From contig JAEZWQ010000027.1 in NCBI GenBank assembly GCA_023420085.1, positions 1 through 64,000 on the forward strand: DNA of 64,000 nucleotides, read 5' to 3'. Below, one piece after another: positions 18,103 through 27,736 of this stretch (the first letter of the stretch is position 1; every line of letters begins with the position of its first letter). The position numbers and the translations under genes are program-made. This stretch comes from Bacillota bacterium. Lineage in GTDB: Bacteria; Bacillota; Clostridia; Lachnospirales; Lachnospiraceae. Under the pieces are notes generated by a model, which did not search any database, was not told the DNA's origin, and saw only the letters and a list, made by a program, of their open reading frames with translations.

Positions 18103-19121
18103 TGAAAATATTAGCAATTGAATCTTCTTGTGATGAAACCGCTTGCTCTATAGTTGAAGATGGAAGAAATGTTTTATCTAATATAATTTCATCACAGATA
18201 GATATTCATGAATTATATGGTGGTGTAGTGCCTGAAATTGCATCAAGAAATCACCTATCTAGGATTGATAGTGTTGTACTTAATGCGCTAGATGAAGCTG
18301 GTTGTACACTTAATGATATTGATGCTATAGCTGTAACAAGTGGACCAGGTCTGGTTGGAGCATTATTGGTGGGAGTATCATATGCAAAAGGGCTTGCATA
18401 TGCTATTAATAAACCGCTTATACCAGTTCATCATATAGAAGGGCACATAGCAGCTAATTATATTGAACATAAAGACTTAAAACCTCCTTTTTTATGCTTA
18501 GTTATATCAGGAGGACATTCACATATAATCTTAGTAGAAGACTATACAAAATTTAAAATAATTGGAAAAACACAAGATGATGCAAGTGGTGAAGCCTTTG
18601 ATAAAGTAGCTAGAGTTTTAGGACTTGGATATCCTGGTGGTCCTAAACTTGAAAAATTAGCAAATGATGGAGATCCTAAAGCAATAATGTTCCCACGAGC
18701 CAAGGTAAGTTCGGGCAAATATGATTATAGTTTTAGTGGAATAAAATCATCGGTTTTAAATTATATTAATATGTGTGAAATGAAAAAAATAGAGGTAAAT
18801 AAAGCCGATGTAGCAGCATCATTTCAACAGGCTGTTACAGATATGTTAATAGATAATTTATTAAAAGCAGCAAAAGATTTAAATATTAATAATATTGCCA
18901 TTGCTGGTGGAGTATCTGCAAATAACTTTTTAAAAAAACAGTTAGATGAGGAATGTAAAAAAAGAGGATATAAATTTTTATATCCATCTAATATATTATG
19001 CACTGATAATGCAGCTATGATTGGAGCGAGCGCATATTATAATTATATGAATAATGAAAAAGCAATGTTAAATCTTAATGCTGTAGCACATATTGATATT
19101 GGGTCACATAATTTTGTATAA
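18102..19121 (+). CDS. tsaD: tRNA N6-threonylcarbamoyladenosine transferase TsaD
   Basis: TsaD transfers the threonylcarbamoyl group to A37 of tRNA. The N-terminus ILAIESSCDETACSIV, the metal-binding HxxxH (His111, His115, in HIEGHIAAN) and LVISGGHSHI are characteristic. The length of 339 residues is normal. With TsaB and TsaE nearby, only TsaC/TsaC2 is not in the window. Confidence 0.96.
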   Translation: MKILAIESSCDETACSIVEDGRNVLSNIISSQIDIHELYGGVVPEIASRNHLSRIDSVVLNALDEAGCTLNDIDAIAVTSGPGLVGALLVGVSYAKGLAYAINKPLIPVHHIEGHIAANYIEHKDLKPPFLCLVISGGHSHIILVEDYTKFKIIGKTQDDASGEAFDKVARVLGLGYPGGPKLEKLANDGDPKAIMFPRAKVSSGKYDYSFSGIKSSVLNYINMCEMKKIEVNKADVAASFQQAVTDMLIDNLLKAAKDLNINNIAIAGGVSANNFLKKQLDEECKKRGYKFLYPSNILCTDNAAMIGASAYYNYMNNEKAMLNLNAVAHIDIGSHNFV

Positions 19122-19138
19122 TAATTATGGAGGTAGAA

Positions 19139-19762
19139 ATGAAACGTAAAATTATATTATTATTACCATTAGTTATGCTTATGGGTTGTTCTCAAAGCTT
19201 AAGTACTGATAAGAGCGTAGGGAAACCTGCTATCGAAGCTAAGGCAGATAGCGATAAGAATAAAGCTTCTACTGGATTAAATAAAACAGAAGATAATAAA
19301 GATAAAGAAGTTAATGATACTAAGGAATCACCAAATAATGATAATAAAAAATCAATGCCGATGGATGATGAGTATATCAAAAAGTTTACGTCTAAGCTAA
19401 TTGATGAAGGTTTTGAAAAGAGAGATGAAGAGGTAAAGAGTGATGATACATGGCAGTCTATGGCAAAATATGTTAAATCATTCCAAGGTGGAGCCTATGT
19501 AATTTTTGTAAATAAAGCTGAAAGTCCAAACAAAATAAAAGGTCTTGAAAATACTACTGGATACAAGGGAAGCACATTAATAGAAACTAATAATAGTGAA
19601 ATTACATTATTTGAAAATAAGGATGAACGTTTCTCATTACTTGTAGCATATGATGGAAAGACTGGAAATGGCATAATTTTTATGGTTAATGGAAGTCCAA
19701 AGTTTGAAGAAGTGAATAAAGGACTTGAGTACGGTAAAAAATTAATTGAAGATTTAATTTAG
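19139..19762 (+). CDS. Lipoprotein of unknown function
   Basis: The protein has 207 residues from ATG 19139; the GGAGG inside an earlier in-frame ATG (19127) is the ribosome site. A signal peptide ends in the lipobox LMGC. A charged Lys/Asp/Asn-rich linker of about 55 residues follows, then a compact domain of about 130 residues with no motif I recognise. It lies between tsaD and an ABC exporter. Confidence 0.75.
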   Translation: MKRKIILLLPLVMLMGCSQSLSTDKSVGKPAIEAKADSDKNKASTGLNKTEDNKDKEVNDTKESPNNDNKKSMPMDDEYIKKFTSKLIDEGFEKRDEEVKSDDTWQSMAKYVKSFQGGAYVIFVNKAESPNKIKGLENTTGYKGSTLIETNNSEITLFENKDERFSLLVAYDGKTGNGIIFMVNGSPKFEEVNKGLEYGKKLIEDLI

Positions 19763-19769
19763 GAGTTTT

Positions 19770-21557
19770 ATGAGAGAGTATAGTATCTCCCTTGGTATAA
19801 AGAGAATGCTTTCTTTTCTGTCAAAGAAAGAAAAGCTTTTATTGCTATGTGCAACAATAATTACAATATTTATTGGTTTGCTATCAAGCATTCCTGTTAT
19901 TATAATTGGTAAAATAAGTGATACCATAGTAAACCTAGGAAAAAATGTTTTTTCTAAAGAAGTAATATTAAATATAATAGTAGTTGCATTAATCTATTTT
20001 GGGAAATTAAGCTTGGAGCTAATTAATAGATATATAGTTGAAAATGTTGATACGCATTCTGAAAAAAGAATAACTGACAATTTAATGCTAAATATAATGC
20101 GTTCAGATATGGAGTCAATCAGAGGTATTAAGACTGGGACAATTAATGGTCGAGTAATTAGATGTATTCAGGCTTTAGTTGAAATGAAAATATTAGTTTT
20201 TGTTGAAATATTACCTATTTTATTTACAACAATATCAGCAGTAGTATTAGCAATATATAAAAACTATTCTTCTACCGGAGGATTTTATATTGCTGGATTT
20301 ATATTGCTCTATATACCATTATCTGCTGTAATATCATATATTCAAATAAAGCATCAAAAACCTTTGAAAAAAACAATAATTGATACAAAAGAAGATATTG
20401 ATGGCAAAATCAATGAAATGCTTGGAGGATTAATTACTATACGTATATCAAATTCTCATAAAATAGAAATGAAAGAATTGGGAATGCTCACAGAAATAAG
20501 AAGAAAGTTTTCACTGAAGCATTATATTCAAAAGGCATGGTATAGTGCTGGAAGATCATTCTTAGAAGGCATATTCACAATAATAACAATAATATTCTGC
20601 ATATTTTATATATCTAGAGGAATGATGTCGGTGGGAGATATACTAGTGTATGTAATACTTTTTTCTGAGATTTCTCATCCTATGAAAGAGTTAAACTCTA
20701 TGTTTAATACAGCAAGTGAAAAGAGTTTACTTATTAATAAACTTTGGCATCTTTATAACTGTGATATAGATGATAGCTTTGATAGAAATAATCTGGTTGA
20801 AGATTTGAATGTAAATGAAAAAGATACTAGCTTGATCATTAAAGACCTTTCATATAGTTTTCCAGGTAAAAATAAAGATACATTAAAAAACATCAATCTT
20901 CTTATAAAAAAGGGTGAGCATATCGGACTTATGGGTTACTCAGGATCAGGAAAAACATCATTAGCAAGATTGATAACAAGAATATTTCATGGATATAAAG
21001 GTGAGATAAGAATGCTAGGTAAGGATCTGGCTTCATATACTAGAGATGAGCTTTCACATACAGTTGCATATTTATCACATGATCCATATATATTTTATGG
21101 AACAATAAGAGATAATATTGTTTATGGGTTAAAAGATGATAACTATACTGAAGAAGATATTATAGAGTCAGCGAAGCGTGCAGAAATTTATGATGACATC
21201 ATGAATATGGATGGGCATTTTGATGCGCATGTATCTGAAAAAGGATTAAACCTTTCACTTGGTCAAAGACAAAAATTAGGTTTAGCTAGATTAATGATTA
21301 TAAAGCCTAAGATAATCATACTTGATGAGGCGACTTCAGCACTTGATAATATTAGTGAGAATATTATCTTAAAAAATATTGATGAGTTATTCCCTGATCA
21401 GATTAGAATATCTATCGCTCATAGATATACAGCGCTAGAAAGTTGTGATAGAATTATTGTGTTGAATAAAGGCGAAATAATATATGAAGGAATGTTTGAT
21501 GATGTATCATTGGATAAATTATATGAACTTCATGATATTCAGACAAGCACTATGTAG
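19770..21557 (+). CDS. ABC exporter (fused permease-ATPase) with altered Q-loop
   Basis: The 595-residue protein has six membrane helices (residues about 25-310) and a C-terminal ATPase. Walker A is GYSGSGKTS (about 389), the signature is LSLGQRQ, Walker B is IIILDEATSALD and the H-loop is IAHRY. The Q-loop reads LSHDP, with His437 where Gln is normal; the signature also lacks the second glycine of LSGGQ. It may be a homodimer or pair with a subunit elsewhere. The substrate is unknown. It begins 7 bases after the lipoprotein gene, suggesting co-transcription. Confidence 0.85.
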   Translation: MREYSISLGIKRMLSFLSKKEKLLLLCATIITIFIGLLSSIPVIIIGKISDTIVNLGKNVFSKEVILNIIVVALIYFGKLSLELINRYIVENVDTHSEKRITDNLMLNIMRSDMESIRGIKTGTINGRVIRCIQALVEMKILVFVEILPILFTTISAVVLAIYKNYSSTGGFYIAGFILLYIPLSAVISYIQIKHQKPLKKTIIDTKEDIDGKINEMLGGLITIRISNSHKIEMKELGMLTEIRRKFSLKHYIQKAWYSAGRSFLEGIFTIITIIFCIFYISRGMMSVGDILVYVILFSEISHPMKELNSMFNTASEKSLLINKLWHLYNCDIDDSFDRNNLVEDLNVNEKDTSLIIKDLSYSFPGKNKDTLKNINLLIKKGEHIGLMGYSGSGKTSLARLITRIFHGYKGEIRMLGKDLASYTRDELSHTVAYLSHDPYIFYGTIRDNIVYGLKDDNYTEEDIIESAKRAEIYDDIMNMDGHFDAHVSEKGLNLSLGQRQKLGLARLMIIKPKIIILDEATSALDNISENIILKNIDELFPDQIRISIAHRYTALESCDRIIVLNKGEIIYEGMFDDVSLDKLYELHDIQTSTM

Positions 21558-21565
21558 TAATAAAA

Positions 21566-21594
21566 TTGACTTTATATATAGAATTGGTTATAAT
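21566..21594 (+). promoter_or_regulatory. Promoter of tRNA-Thr(CGU)-SRP RNA unit
   Basis: TTGACT (21566-21571), a 17-bp spacer and TATAAT (21589-21594), directly before the tRNA gene. Confidence 0.88.
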
Positions 21595-21604
21595 TGTATA
21601 GCTA

Positions 21605-21676
21605 GCTGAAATAGCTCAGTGGTAGAGCACTTCACTCGTAATGAAGGGGCCGTGGGTTCAAATCCCATTTTCAGCT
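21605..21676 (+). tRNA. tRNA-Thr (anticodon CGU)
   Basis: A 72-nt cloverleaf: acceptor GCTGAAA/TTTCAGC, discriminator T, anticodon stem CTTCA/TGAAG with loop CTCGTAA, and T arm GGTTCAAATCC. No CCA is encoded. Two bases separate it from the SRP RNA, so both are probably cut from one transcript. Confidence 0.95.
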
Positions 21677-21678
21677 TA

Positions 21679-21940
21679 CCGTGCAGCCGGGGAGTTAGCG
21701 GTGCCCTGTATCTGCAATCCGCTATAGCAGAGGTGATATTTGATCTAGGGTAGTATATTGTTTAGCTGCCCCTTATAAGCGATGTTGACGATTGGGTCTT
21801 ATGCAATAAAAATCTATGAATCGTGTCAGGTCAGGAATGAAGCAGCACTAAGTAGAACCTTTTATGTGCCATGAGGGTGCCTGGTCTGAGTTGGCTGTAA
21901 GGGTAACGTGAGTGGTATATATTCGAAATCAAATGCACGG
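21679..21940 (+). ncRNA. ffs: Signal recognition particle RNA (long type with Alu domain)
   Basis: The 5' end CCGTGCA pairs with TGCACGG at the 3' end (21934-21940). The Alu-like 5' part has GCCGGGGAGTTAGCGGTGCC. The Ffh-binding domain shows GTCAGGTCAGGAATGAAGCA, the nearly universal SRP core. The total of 262 nt is the long form of Bacillus/Clostridium. A T7 tract after 21940 completes a terminator. Confidence 0.95.
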
Positions 21941-21963
21941 TTTTTTTATATTTTGGAGGAGAT

Positions 21964-24270
21964 ATGGCAAATAAAAAGAAAAGTAATAGAAAAAGAAATA
22001 ATAAAATTAATAGTTCAAGTCAAAGTCTAAGTATAGAAGTTAAACTTGCTATTTTTATTGTTATAATCACCATTTTTACCTGTAGCAATTTTGGACTATT
22101 AGGGATTGTTGGAAGGTATTTAAGTGGTGCATTTTTTGTATTATTAGGTATTCCATTTTATCTAATAACAGTATCTCCTATTTTAATTGTGTTGTATGCA
22201 CTTACTAAAAATAGTAAAAGACATAAATTGATTAAAAAATATTATTATCTTATTGGTATTTTTTTGACAATAAATACATTAATTGAATTATTTTTATCTA
22301 ATAATAGTGTATTAGAGGATAGAATCTCTACAAATTTTAATTTTCCTCATATTGGAGGAGGGATAATAGCTTACTTTTTTAGCAATATACTTAAATATAT
22401 TTTTAGCTTTTATGGATCAGTAATAATTCTATTTATAACATTTTTATTTTTAGTTTTATTAATAACAGATATGAAGCCAATAAAGAAACTAATAAGTTAT
22501 CTTAATGCATTATCTGATCCAAAAGATAAAACTATAAATAAAGATAAATCCTTGATTAAAAAAGAAGAATATGAAGAAAAAAGTAATAAAGAGAATATAA
22601 GGTTTGATGATTTAGACGAAATACTTAATAAAATTGATAAAGAAACTATTGATATAATGCCGGAAAATAAATCATATGAAAATAATTATCAATCTATAAA
22701 TAATAGGACAGAAGAGAATATAAATAAAAAATCTATTAAATTAAGTGATGAAAAGAAAAGTGATAAGAATGAGAAAATTATAATAGAACCAATTACAAGA
22801 GTTGACGATAATAAAAACGACTACAAATTTCCATCTATAGAGAATCTTACAAAGTCAAATATTAAAAAAAGTGATGATAGTTCATCAATCAGACAATTGG
22901 CCATTACATTAAAACAAACGTTAGATAGCTTTGGTGTAAATGCAGAAATTAGTGATATAAGCAAAGGACCGAGTGTAACAAGGTTTGAAATTGTTCCAGA
23001 TATAGGAGTTAAGGTAAGCAAGATTGTTGGACTTGCTGATGATATTAAATTAAATCTCGCGGCTAAAGATATTAGAATAGAGGCACCAATTCCTGGCAAA
23101 GCAGCTGTTGGTATTGAGGTACCAAACTCAGACACGACAATGGTAAGATTTAGGGATTTGATAGAAAGTAATGAATTCAATAATGCAAAGTCAAAGTTAA
23201 GTTTTTGTGTTGGACTGAGTATTGAAGGTAAACCAGTAATAGCTGATATCCAAAAGATGCCACATGTATTAATAGCAGGAGCAACAGGTTCAGGAAAGTC
23301 CGTATGCATCAATACTCTAATTATGAGTATTTTATTTAAGGCGAGCCCAGATGAAGTAAAATTAATAATGGTAGATCCAAAAGTTGTTGAGCTATCTATA
23401 TATAATGGTATACCACATTTGTTAATTCCTGTTGTTACAGATCCCAAAAGGGCTTCAGGTGCATTAAATTGGGCTGTAAGTGAAATGGAAAAAAGATATA
23501 AACAATTCGCTAAGCTTGGAGTAAAAGATATTTTTGGATTTAATGAAAAAATCAAAACATTGGAAACAGATGAATATACGAAACTTCCACAAATTCTAAT
23601 AATCATAGATGAGCTTGCAGACTTAATGATGGTTGCGTCTAACGAGGTTGAAGCGGCTATATGTAGATTAGCGCAATTAGCAAGGGCCTGTGGTATACAT
23701 TTAGTAATTGCTACTCAAAGACCATCTGTTAATGTAATAACTGGACTTATAAAGGCGAATATACCTTCAAGAATTGCTTTTGCAGTATCATCAGGTGTAG
23801 ATTCTAGAACGATTTTAGATATGAATGGTGCTGAAAAATTACTGGGTAGGGGAGATATGTTATTTTACCCTGCAGGTATCCCAAAGCCAGAAAGAATTCA
23901 AGGTGCCTTTATAGATGAAAATGAAGTTGCTAAAGTCGTTGCAGAAATTAGTGTTGATGAGGCAGATGATGATTATACAAATAACGTACAAGAAAGCCTT
24001 GTAAATAGCACAATTTCTGGAGCAAATATGGATTCCAATGATGATAAGGATGAATATTTTGAACAGGCTGCAAGATTAATTGTTGAAAAGCAAAGAGCTT
24101 CTATAGGACTTTTACAAAGACTATTAAAAATTGGATTTAATAGGGCTGCAAGAATAATGGATCAATTATTTGTAGCAGGCATTGTTGGGGCTGAAGAAGG
24201 TACAAAACCAAGAAAAGTTTTAGTTGATGAATCAGAGCTTGAAGAGATTCTTAAAAATGGTGATATATAA
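21964..24270 (+). CDS. ftsK: DNA translocase FtsK/SpoIIIE family
   Basis: The 768-residue protein has about four N-terminal membrane helices (residues 25-170) and a charged linker of about 120 residues. The motor has Walker A AGATGSGKSV near residue 440, Walker B IIIDELADLMM and ATQRPSVNVITGLIKANIPS. A C-terminal gamma winged-helix domain ends the protein (EKQRASIGLLQRLLKIGFNRA). It pumps chromosomal DNA across the closing septum. ATG 21964 has GGAGGAGAT. It overlaps topB by one base. Confidence 0.95.
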   Translation: MANKKKSNRKRNNKINSSSQSLSIEVKLAIFIVIITIFTCSNFGLLGIVGRYLSGAFFVLLGIPFYLITVSPILIVLYALTKNSKRHKLIKKYYYLIGIFLTINTLIELFLSNNSVLEDRISTNFNFPHIGGGIIAYFFSNILKYIFSFYGSVIILFITFLFLVLLITDMKPIKKLISYLNALSDPKDKTINKDKSLIKKEEYEEKSNKENIRFDDLDEILNKIDKETIDIMPENKSYENNYQSINNRTEENINKKSIKLSDEKKSDKNEKIIIEPITRVDDNKNDYKFPSIENLTKSNIKKSDDSSSIRQLAITLKQTLDSFGVNAEISDISKGPSVTRFEIVPDIGVKVSKIVGLADDIKLNLAAKDIRIEAPIPGKAAVGIEVPNSDTTMVRFRDLIESNEFNNAKSKLSFCVGLSIEGKPVIADIQKMPHVLIAGATGSGKSVCINTLIMSILFKASPDEVKLIMVDPKVVELSIYNGIPHLLIPVVTDPKRASGALNWAVSEMEKRYKQFAKLGVKDIFGFNEKIKTLETDEYTKLPQILIIIDELADLMMVASNEVEAAICRLAQLARACGIHLVIATQRPSVNVITGLIKANIPSRIAFAVSSGVDSRTILDMNGAEKLLGRGDMLFYPAGIPKPERIQGAFIDENEVAKVVAEISVDEADDDYTNNVQESLVNSTISGANMDSNDDKDEYFEQAARLIVEKQRASIGLLQRLLKIGFNRAARIMDQLFVAGIVGAEEGTKPRKVLVDESELEEILKNGDI

Positions 24271-26195
24271 TGAATTTATTTATTGCTGAGAAACCATCGG
24301 TTGCTCAAGAATTTGCAAAAGTAATTGGTAAAGAAATAAAAAGATCTGATGGATATATATATTCAGGGGATAATATATTTACATGGTGCGTAGGACACTT
24401 AGTAAAACTTAGCTATCCAGAAGCGTACGATGAGGCACTTAAAAAATGGTCACTAGAAGCATTGCCTTTTATACCTGAAGAATATAAATATGAAGTTATA
24501 TCAAGTGTAAAAAAACAATTTAGCATTGTATGCAAATTGATGAATGATAAAAGAATAAGTAGAATTTATGTTTGTACCGATTCTGGAAGAGAAGGAGAAT
24601 ACATATATCGTCTTATAGAAGAAATGAATGGTGTACCAAAAGCGAAAAGGTATAGAGTCTGGATAGATTCGCAGACAGAGGAAGAAATAAATAGAGGGGT
24701 AAACGAGGCAAAAAAACTTGAAGAATATAATAATTTAGCAGACAGTGCATATTTAAGGGCTAAGGAAGACTACTTAATTGGTATAAATTTTTCACGACTA
24801 TTAACTTTGAATTATGGTTATCTCATATCTAAAGGACTAGGGAAAAAGCATGTTGTAATTGCTATTGGAAGAGTAATGACATGCGTGTTAGGGATGGTTG
24901 TTAAGAGAGAAAGAGAAATAAGAGATTTCAAGAAGACACAATTTTTTAAACCTACGATAGATGTTTTAGTAAATAATGAAAAAATATCAGCAGAATGGAG
25001 ATATGTTGAATCAAGTAAAGTTGATAAAAAATACTTATATAAAAATAATGGTATTCTTGATGAAAAATATGCAAAAGAATTTATAAATTCTTTGGGGAAT
25101 GAGGCTATAGTAGATAAGAAAGAAACTAAAAAAGAAATTAAAAATCCACCATATTTATTTAACCTTGCGGAATTACAAAATGAATGTTCTAAAAGCTTTA
25201 AAATATCACCAGATAAAACATTAGAAATAGCACAAGAACTATATGAAAAAAAATTAATAACATATCCAAGAACAGATTCAAAGTTCTTGAGTAAAGCCAT
25301 TGCTAAAGAAATATTAAAGAATTTAAAGGGATTGACCAAGCTACCTAAGTATAATGATTATATTAACAAAATAATAGATGAGGGAAGATATAAGAATCTA
25401 ATTAAATCAAGATATACTAATGATTCTAAGGTTAATGATCACTATGCAATAATACCTACTGGCCAAGGGATTAATAATTTTAACACACTGACCACTTTAT
25501 CAAAGCAAGTTTATGGAAAGATACTATTAAGATTTATAAGTATATTTCTTGATCCTGCAATATATAAGAATACTAAGCTTGTTTTGACTGTTGATAATGA
25601 ACAGTTTGAATCTACATTTAAGATGAAAGTAGAACAAGGATATAGTATACTATTTGATAATAATAATGAATCTAATAATATAGATTTAGGTAGTTTAAGA
25701 AAAGGTAGCAAATTAGATATTGATAACAAATATATTAAAAGTGGGGAAACCACTCCGCCCAAAAGATATACAACAGGATCAATTATTTTAGCAATGGAAA
25801 ATGCAGGTTCTTTGATTGAAGATGAAGAATTAAGAGCAGTAATAAAAACTACCGGAATTGGAACAAGTGCTACTAGAGCAGAAATAATTAAAAAATTAAA
25901 TACTAATGAATATATAAAGATAAATCCAAAAACACAAGTTATAAATAGCACTTTACTAGGAGAAGGAATTTATGAGGTAGTCTTGAAAACCATTCCAGGT
26001 TTGCTAAATCCAATGCTAAGTGCAAGTTGGGAAAAGGGACTTAATATGGTTGCAGCTGGAGAAATTGATAAGAATGAATATATGATAAAACTTAAAAATT
26101 TCGTGAAAAACAAAGTAGATTTGGTTAAAAAAAATCAAGTCGATTATAATATTACTAGGAGCATAAAATTATTATATAATTACTATAAGGAGTGA
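24270..26195 (+). CDS. topB: DNA topoisomerase III
   Basis: This type IA topoisomerase has 641 residues. The TOPRIM domain is LFIAEKPSVAQEFAKVIG...VCTDSGREGE. The catalytic tyrosine is in LITYPRTDSKF (about Tyr332), and the GTSATRAEII motif follows. No C-terminal zinc-finger region is present, unlike topoisomerase I. The start overlaps ftsK as TAATG, which may couple strand passage with DNA translocation. Confidence 0.95.
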   Translation: MNLFIAEKPSVAQEFAKVIGKEIKRSDGYIYSGDNIFTWCVGHLVKLSYPEAYDEALKKWSLEALPFIPEEYKYEVISSVKKQFSIVCKLMNDKRISRIYVCTDSGREGEYIYRLIEEMNGVPKAKRYRVWIDSQTEEEINRGVNEAKKLEEYNNLADSAYLRAKEDYLIGINFSRLLTLNYGYLISKGLGKKHVVIAIGRVMTCVLGMVVKREREIRDFKKTQFFKPTIDVLVNNEKISAEWRYVESSKVDKKYLYKNNGILDEKYAKEFINSLGNEAIVDKKETKKEIKNPPYLFNLAELQNECSKSFKISPDKTLEIAQELYEKKLITYPRTDSKFLSKAIAKEILKNLKGLTKLPKYNDYINKIIDEGRYKNLIKSRYTNDSKVNDHYAIIPTGQGINNFNTLTTLSKQVYGKILLRFISIFLDPAIYKNTKLVLTVDNEQFESTFKMKVEQGYSILFDNNNESNNIDLGSLRKGSKLDIDNKYIKSGETTPPKRYTTGSIILAMENAGSLIEDEELRAVIKTTGIGTSATRAEIIKKLNTNEYIKINPKTQVINSTLLGEGIYEVVLKTIPGLLNPMLSASWEKGLNMVAAGEIDKNEYMIKLKNFVKNKVDLVKKNQVDYNITRSIKLLYNYYKE

Positions 26196-26197
26196 CT

Positions 26198-26887
26198 ATG
26201 TATAAAGAACTTGAAACAACATTTTTATTAGATATAAATGAAACAATTGCGAATAAAATATTTAAGGATATTTTATATCCATGGGAGGCTTTATCTAAAA
26301 TATCTGATTTTATAATAGAGTTAGGAAATGAATTACCAGCGGATGAATTTGATAAAGTAGGCGATAATATATGGATAGCAAAATCAGCAAAGGTTGCAAA
26401 ATCTGCCCATATTGATGGACCTTGTATTATTGATAAAGATGCAGAGATTAGACACTGTGCTTTTATACGAGGAAAAGTTATTATTGGAAAAGGAGCAGTT
26501 ATTGGCAATTCAGTTGAATTGAAGAACGCAATAGTATTTAATATGGCTCAAATTCCACATTATAATTATATAGGAGATTCAATTATAGGATATAAATCTC
26601 ACCTAGGTGCACAAGCATTAACTTCTAATGTAAAAAGTGATAAAACACTTACTACTGTTAATTTTAATGGTAATAAAATACAAACAGGACTTAAAAAGTT
26701 TGGAGCCATAGTTGGAGATAATGTTGAAATAGGATGTTCAACAGTTCTTAATCCCGCAACTGTTATAGGTAAAAATACTAATATATATCCATTAAGTTTT
26801 GTTAGAGGGTATGTGCCAAGCAATTCAATATTAAAAAAGGATGGGAAATTTTATAAAAAAAATGAAGAGCATTTTAATAATAATTAA
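26198..26887 (+). CDS. Left-handed beta-helix sugar-nucleotide/acyltransferase-like protein
   Basis: The 229-residue protein begins with a helical region and then carries hexapeptide repeats of the left-handed beta-helix type (for example AKSAHIDGPCIIDKDAEIRH, then GKGAVIGNSVELKN). It resembles the C-terminal half of GlmU without the pyrophosphorylase domain. Such proteins are often labelled UDP-GlcNAc pyrophosphorylase-like; the reaction is not established. An AAGGAG lies 5 bases before ATG 26198, across the topB stop. It overlaps the lipid kinase gene. Confidence 0.75.
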   Translation: MYKELETTFLLDINETIANKIFKDILYPWEALSKISDFIIELGNELPADEFDKVGDNIWIAKSAKVAKSAHIDGPCIIDKDAEIRHCAFIRGKVIIGKGAVIGNSVELKNAIVFNMAQIPHYNYIGDSIIGYKSHLGAQALTSNVKSDKTLTTVNFNGNKIQTGLKKFGAIVGDNVEIGCSTVLNPATVIGKNTNIYPLSFVRGYVPSNSILKKDGKFYKKNEEHFNNN

Positions 26888-27734
26888 TCCGATAGCAGGC
26901 AAAGAAATTGCTAAGAAAAAACTATATAAAATTATTAGTAGTTTTCAAAAAAAGAATTGTAAGACGTTAATATATATAATTAAAAATAAGGACTCGGATA
27001 AAGATATTGAAAAACTGATTAATGACATAGATTGTGTAATCTGTTGTGGAGGAGATGGAACAATATCACATATAACAAGGATTGTAAGTGAAGCAAATAG
27101 AGAAATACCAATTGCTTATATACCATGTGGAACAACAAATGATTTTTCAAGAAATTTAGGATTAACTAAGAATTTTAATAAAAATATTTACAAAGTTCTT
27201 CATGGGAAAGTACATAAGCATGATTTATCATTTATAGATGATAAGAGTTTTGTATATGTTGCTGCGTTTGGAGCGTTTGTTGAAGCATCTTTTAATACAC
27301 CTCAATCTTCAAAGAATATTTTAGGAAGACTTTCATATATTATATCAGGAGCAAAAGAATTGTTGAATATAAAAGAGTTTAATACAAGGATAACTATTGA
27401 TGATAAAATAGTTGAAGGTAAGTTTGCACTAGGTATAGTTACTAATTCAAAATATGTTGGAGGCTTTCACGTTCCTAAAAAGTATATAAATCAAAATAAT
27501 GGTAAAATGACCATCTATCTTTATAAAAAACCAAAACCAATAAATATGTTTAATAAATTAGCATATTTATTTAGCGATACGTATAATGATAAAGATGTTA
27601 TAATCTATGAAGGTAGAGATATAAAGATAGAATTTGATGAAGATATTATAATGACTGTTGATGGAGAAGAATATAATCCAGGAAGAAAGGTAAAAATTTC
27701 TGTTAAAAAAGACGGAATAAGATATATTTATTAA
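26841..27734 (+). CDS. Diacylglycerol/lipid kinase family protein (YegS/DgkB-like)
   Basis: The DAGK catalytic motifs are ILIIINPIAGKE near the start, VICCGGDGTISH and PCGTTNDFSRNLGL. The C-terminal beta-sandwich with VDGEEYNPG completes the family. It probably phosphorylates diacylglycerol or a related lipid for recycling at the inner leaflet. Two starts are possible, ATG 26841 (297 residues) and ATG 26862 (290 residues, MKSILIIINPI); the shorter fits the family N-terminus. Both overlap the previous gene. Confidence 0.88.
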   Translation: MGNFIKKMKSILIIINPIAGKEIAKKKLYKIISSFQKKNCKTLIYIIKNKDSDKDIEKLINDIDCVICCGGDGTISHITRIVSEANREIPIAYIPCGTTNDFSRNLGLTKNFNKNIYKVLHGKVHKHDLSFIDDKSFVYVAAFGAFVEASFNTPQSSKNILGRLSYIISGAKELLNIKEFNTRITIDDKIVEGKFALGIVTNSKYVGGFHVPKKYINQNNGKMTIYLYKKPKPINMFNKLAYLFSDTYNDKDVIIYEGRDIKIEFDEDIIMTVDGEEYNPGRKVKISVKKDGIRYIY

Positions 27735-27736
27735 TT

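Noticed and set aside
22821..23606. A 261-codon open frame on the minus strand
   Set aside because: It lies wholly opposite the FtsK motor domain, has no ribosome site and is a codon-bias shadow of that conserved gene.
24818..25951. Open frames on the minus strand inside topB
   Set aside because: They are antisense to conserved topoisomerase motifs and show hydrophobic low-complexity composition typical of shadow frames.
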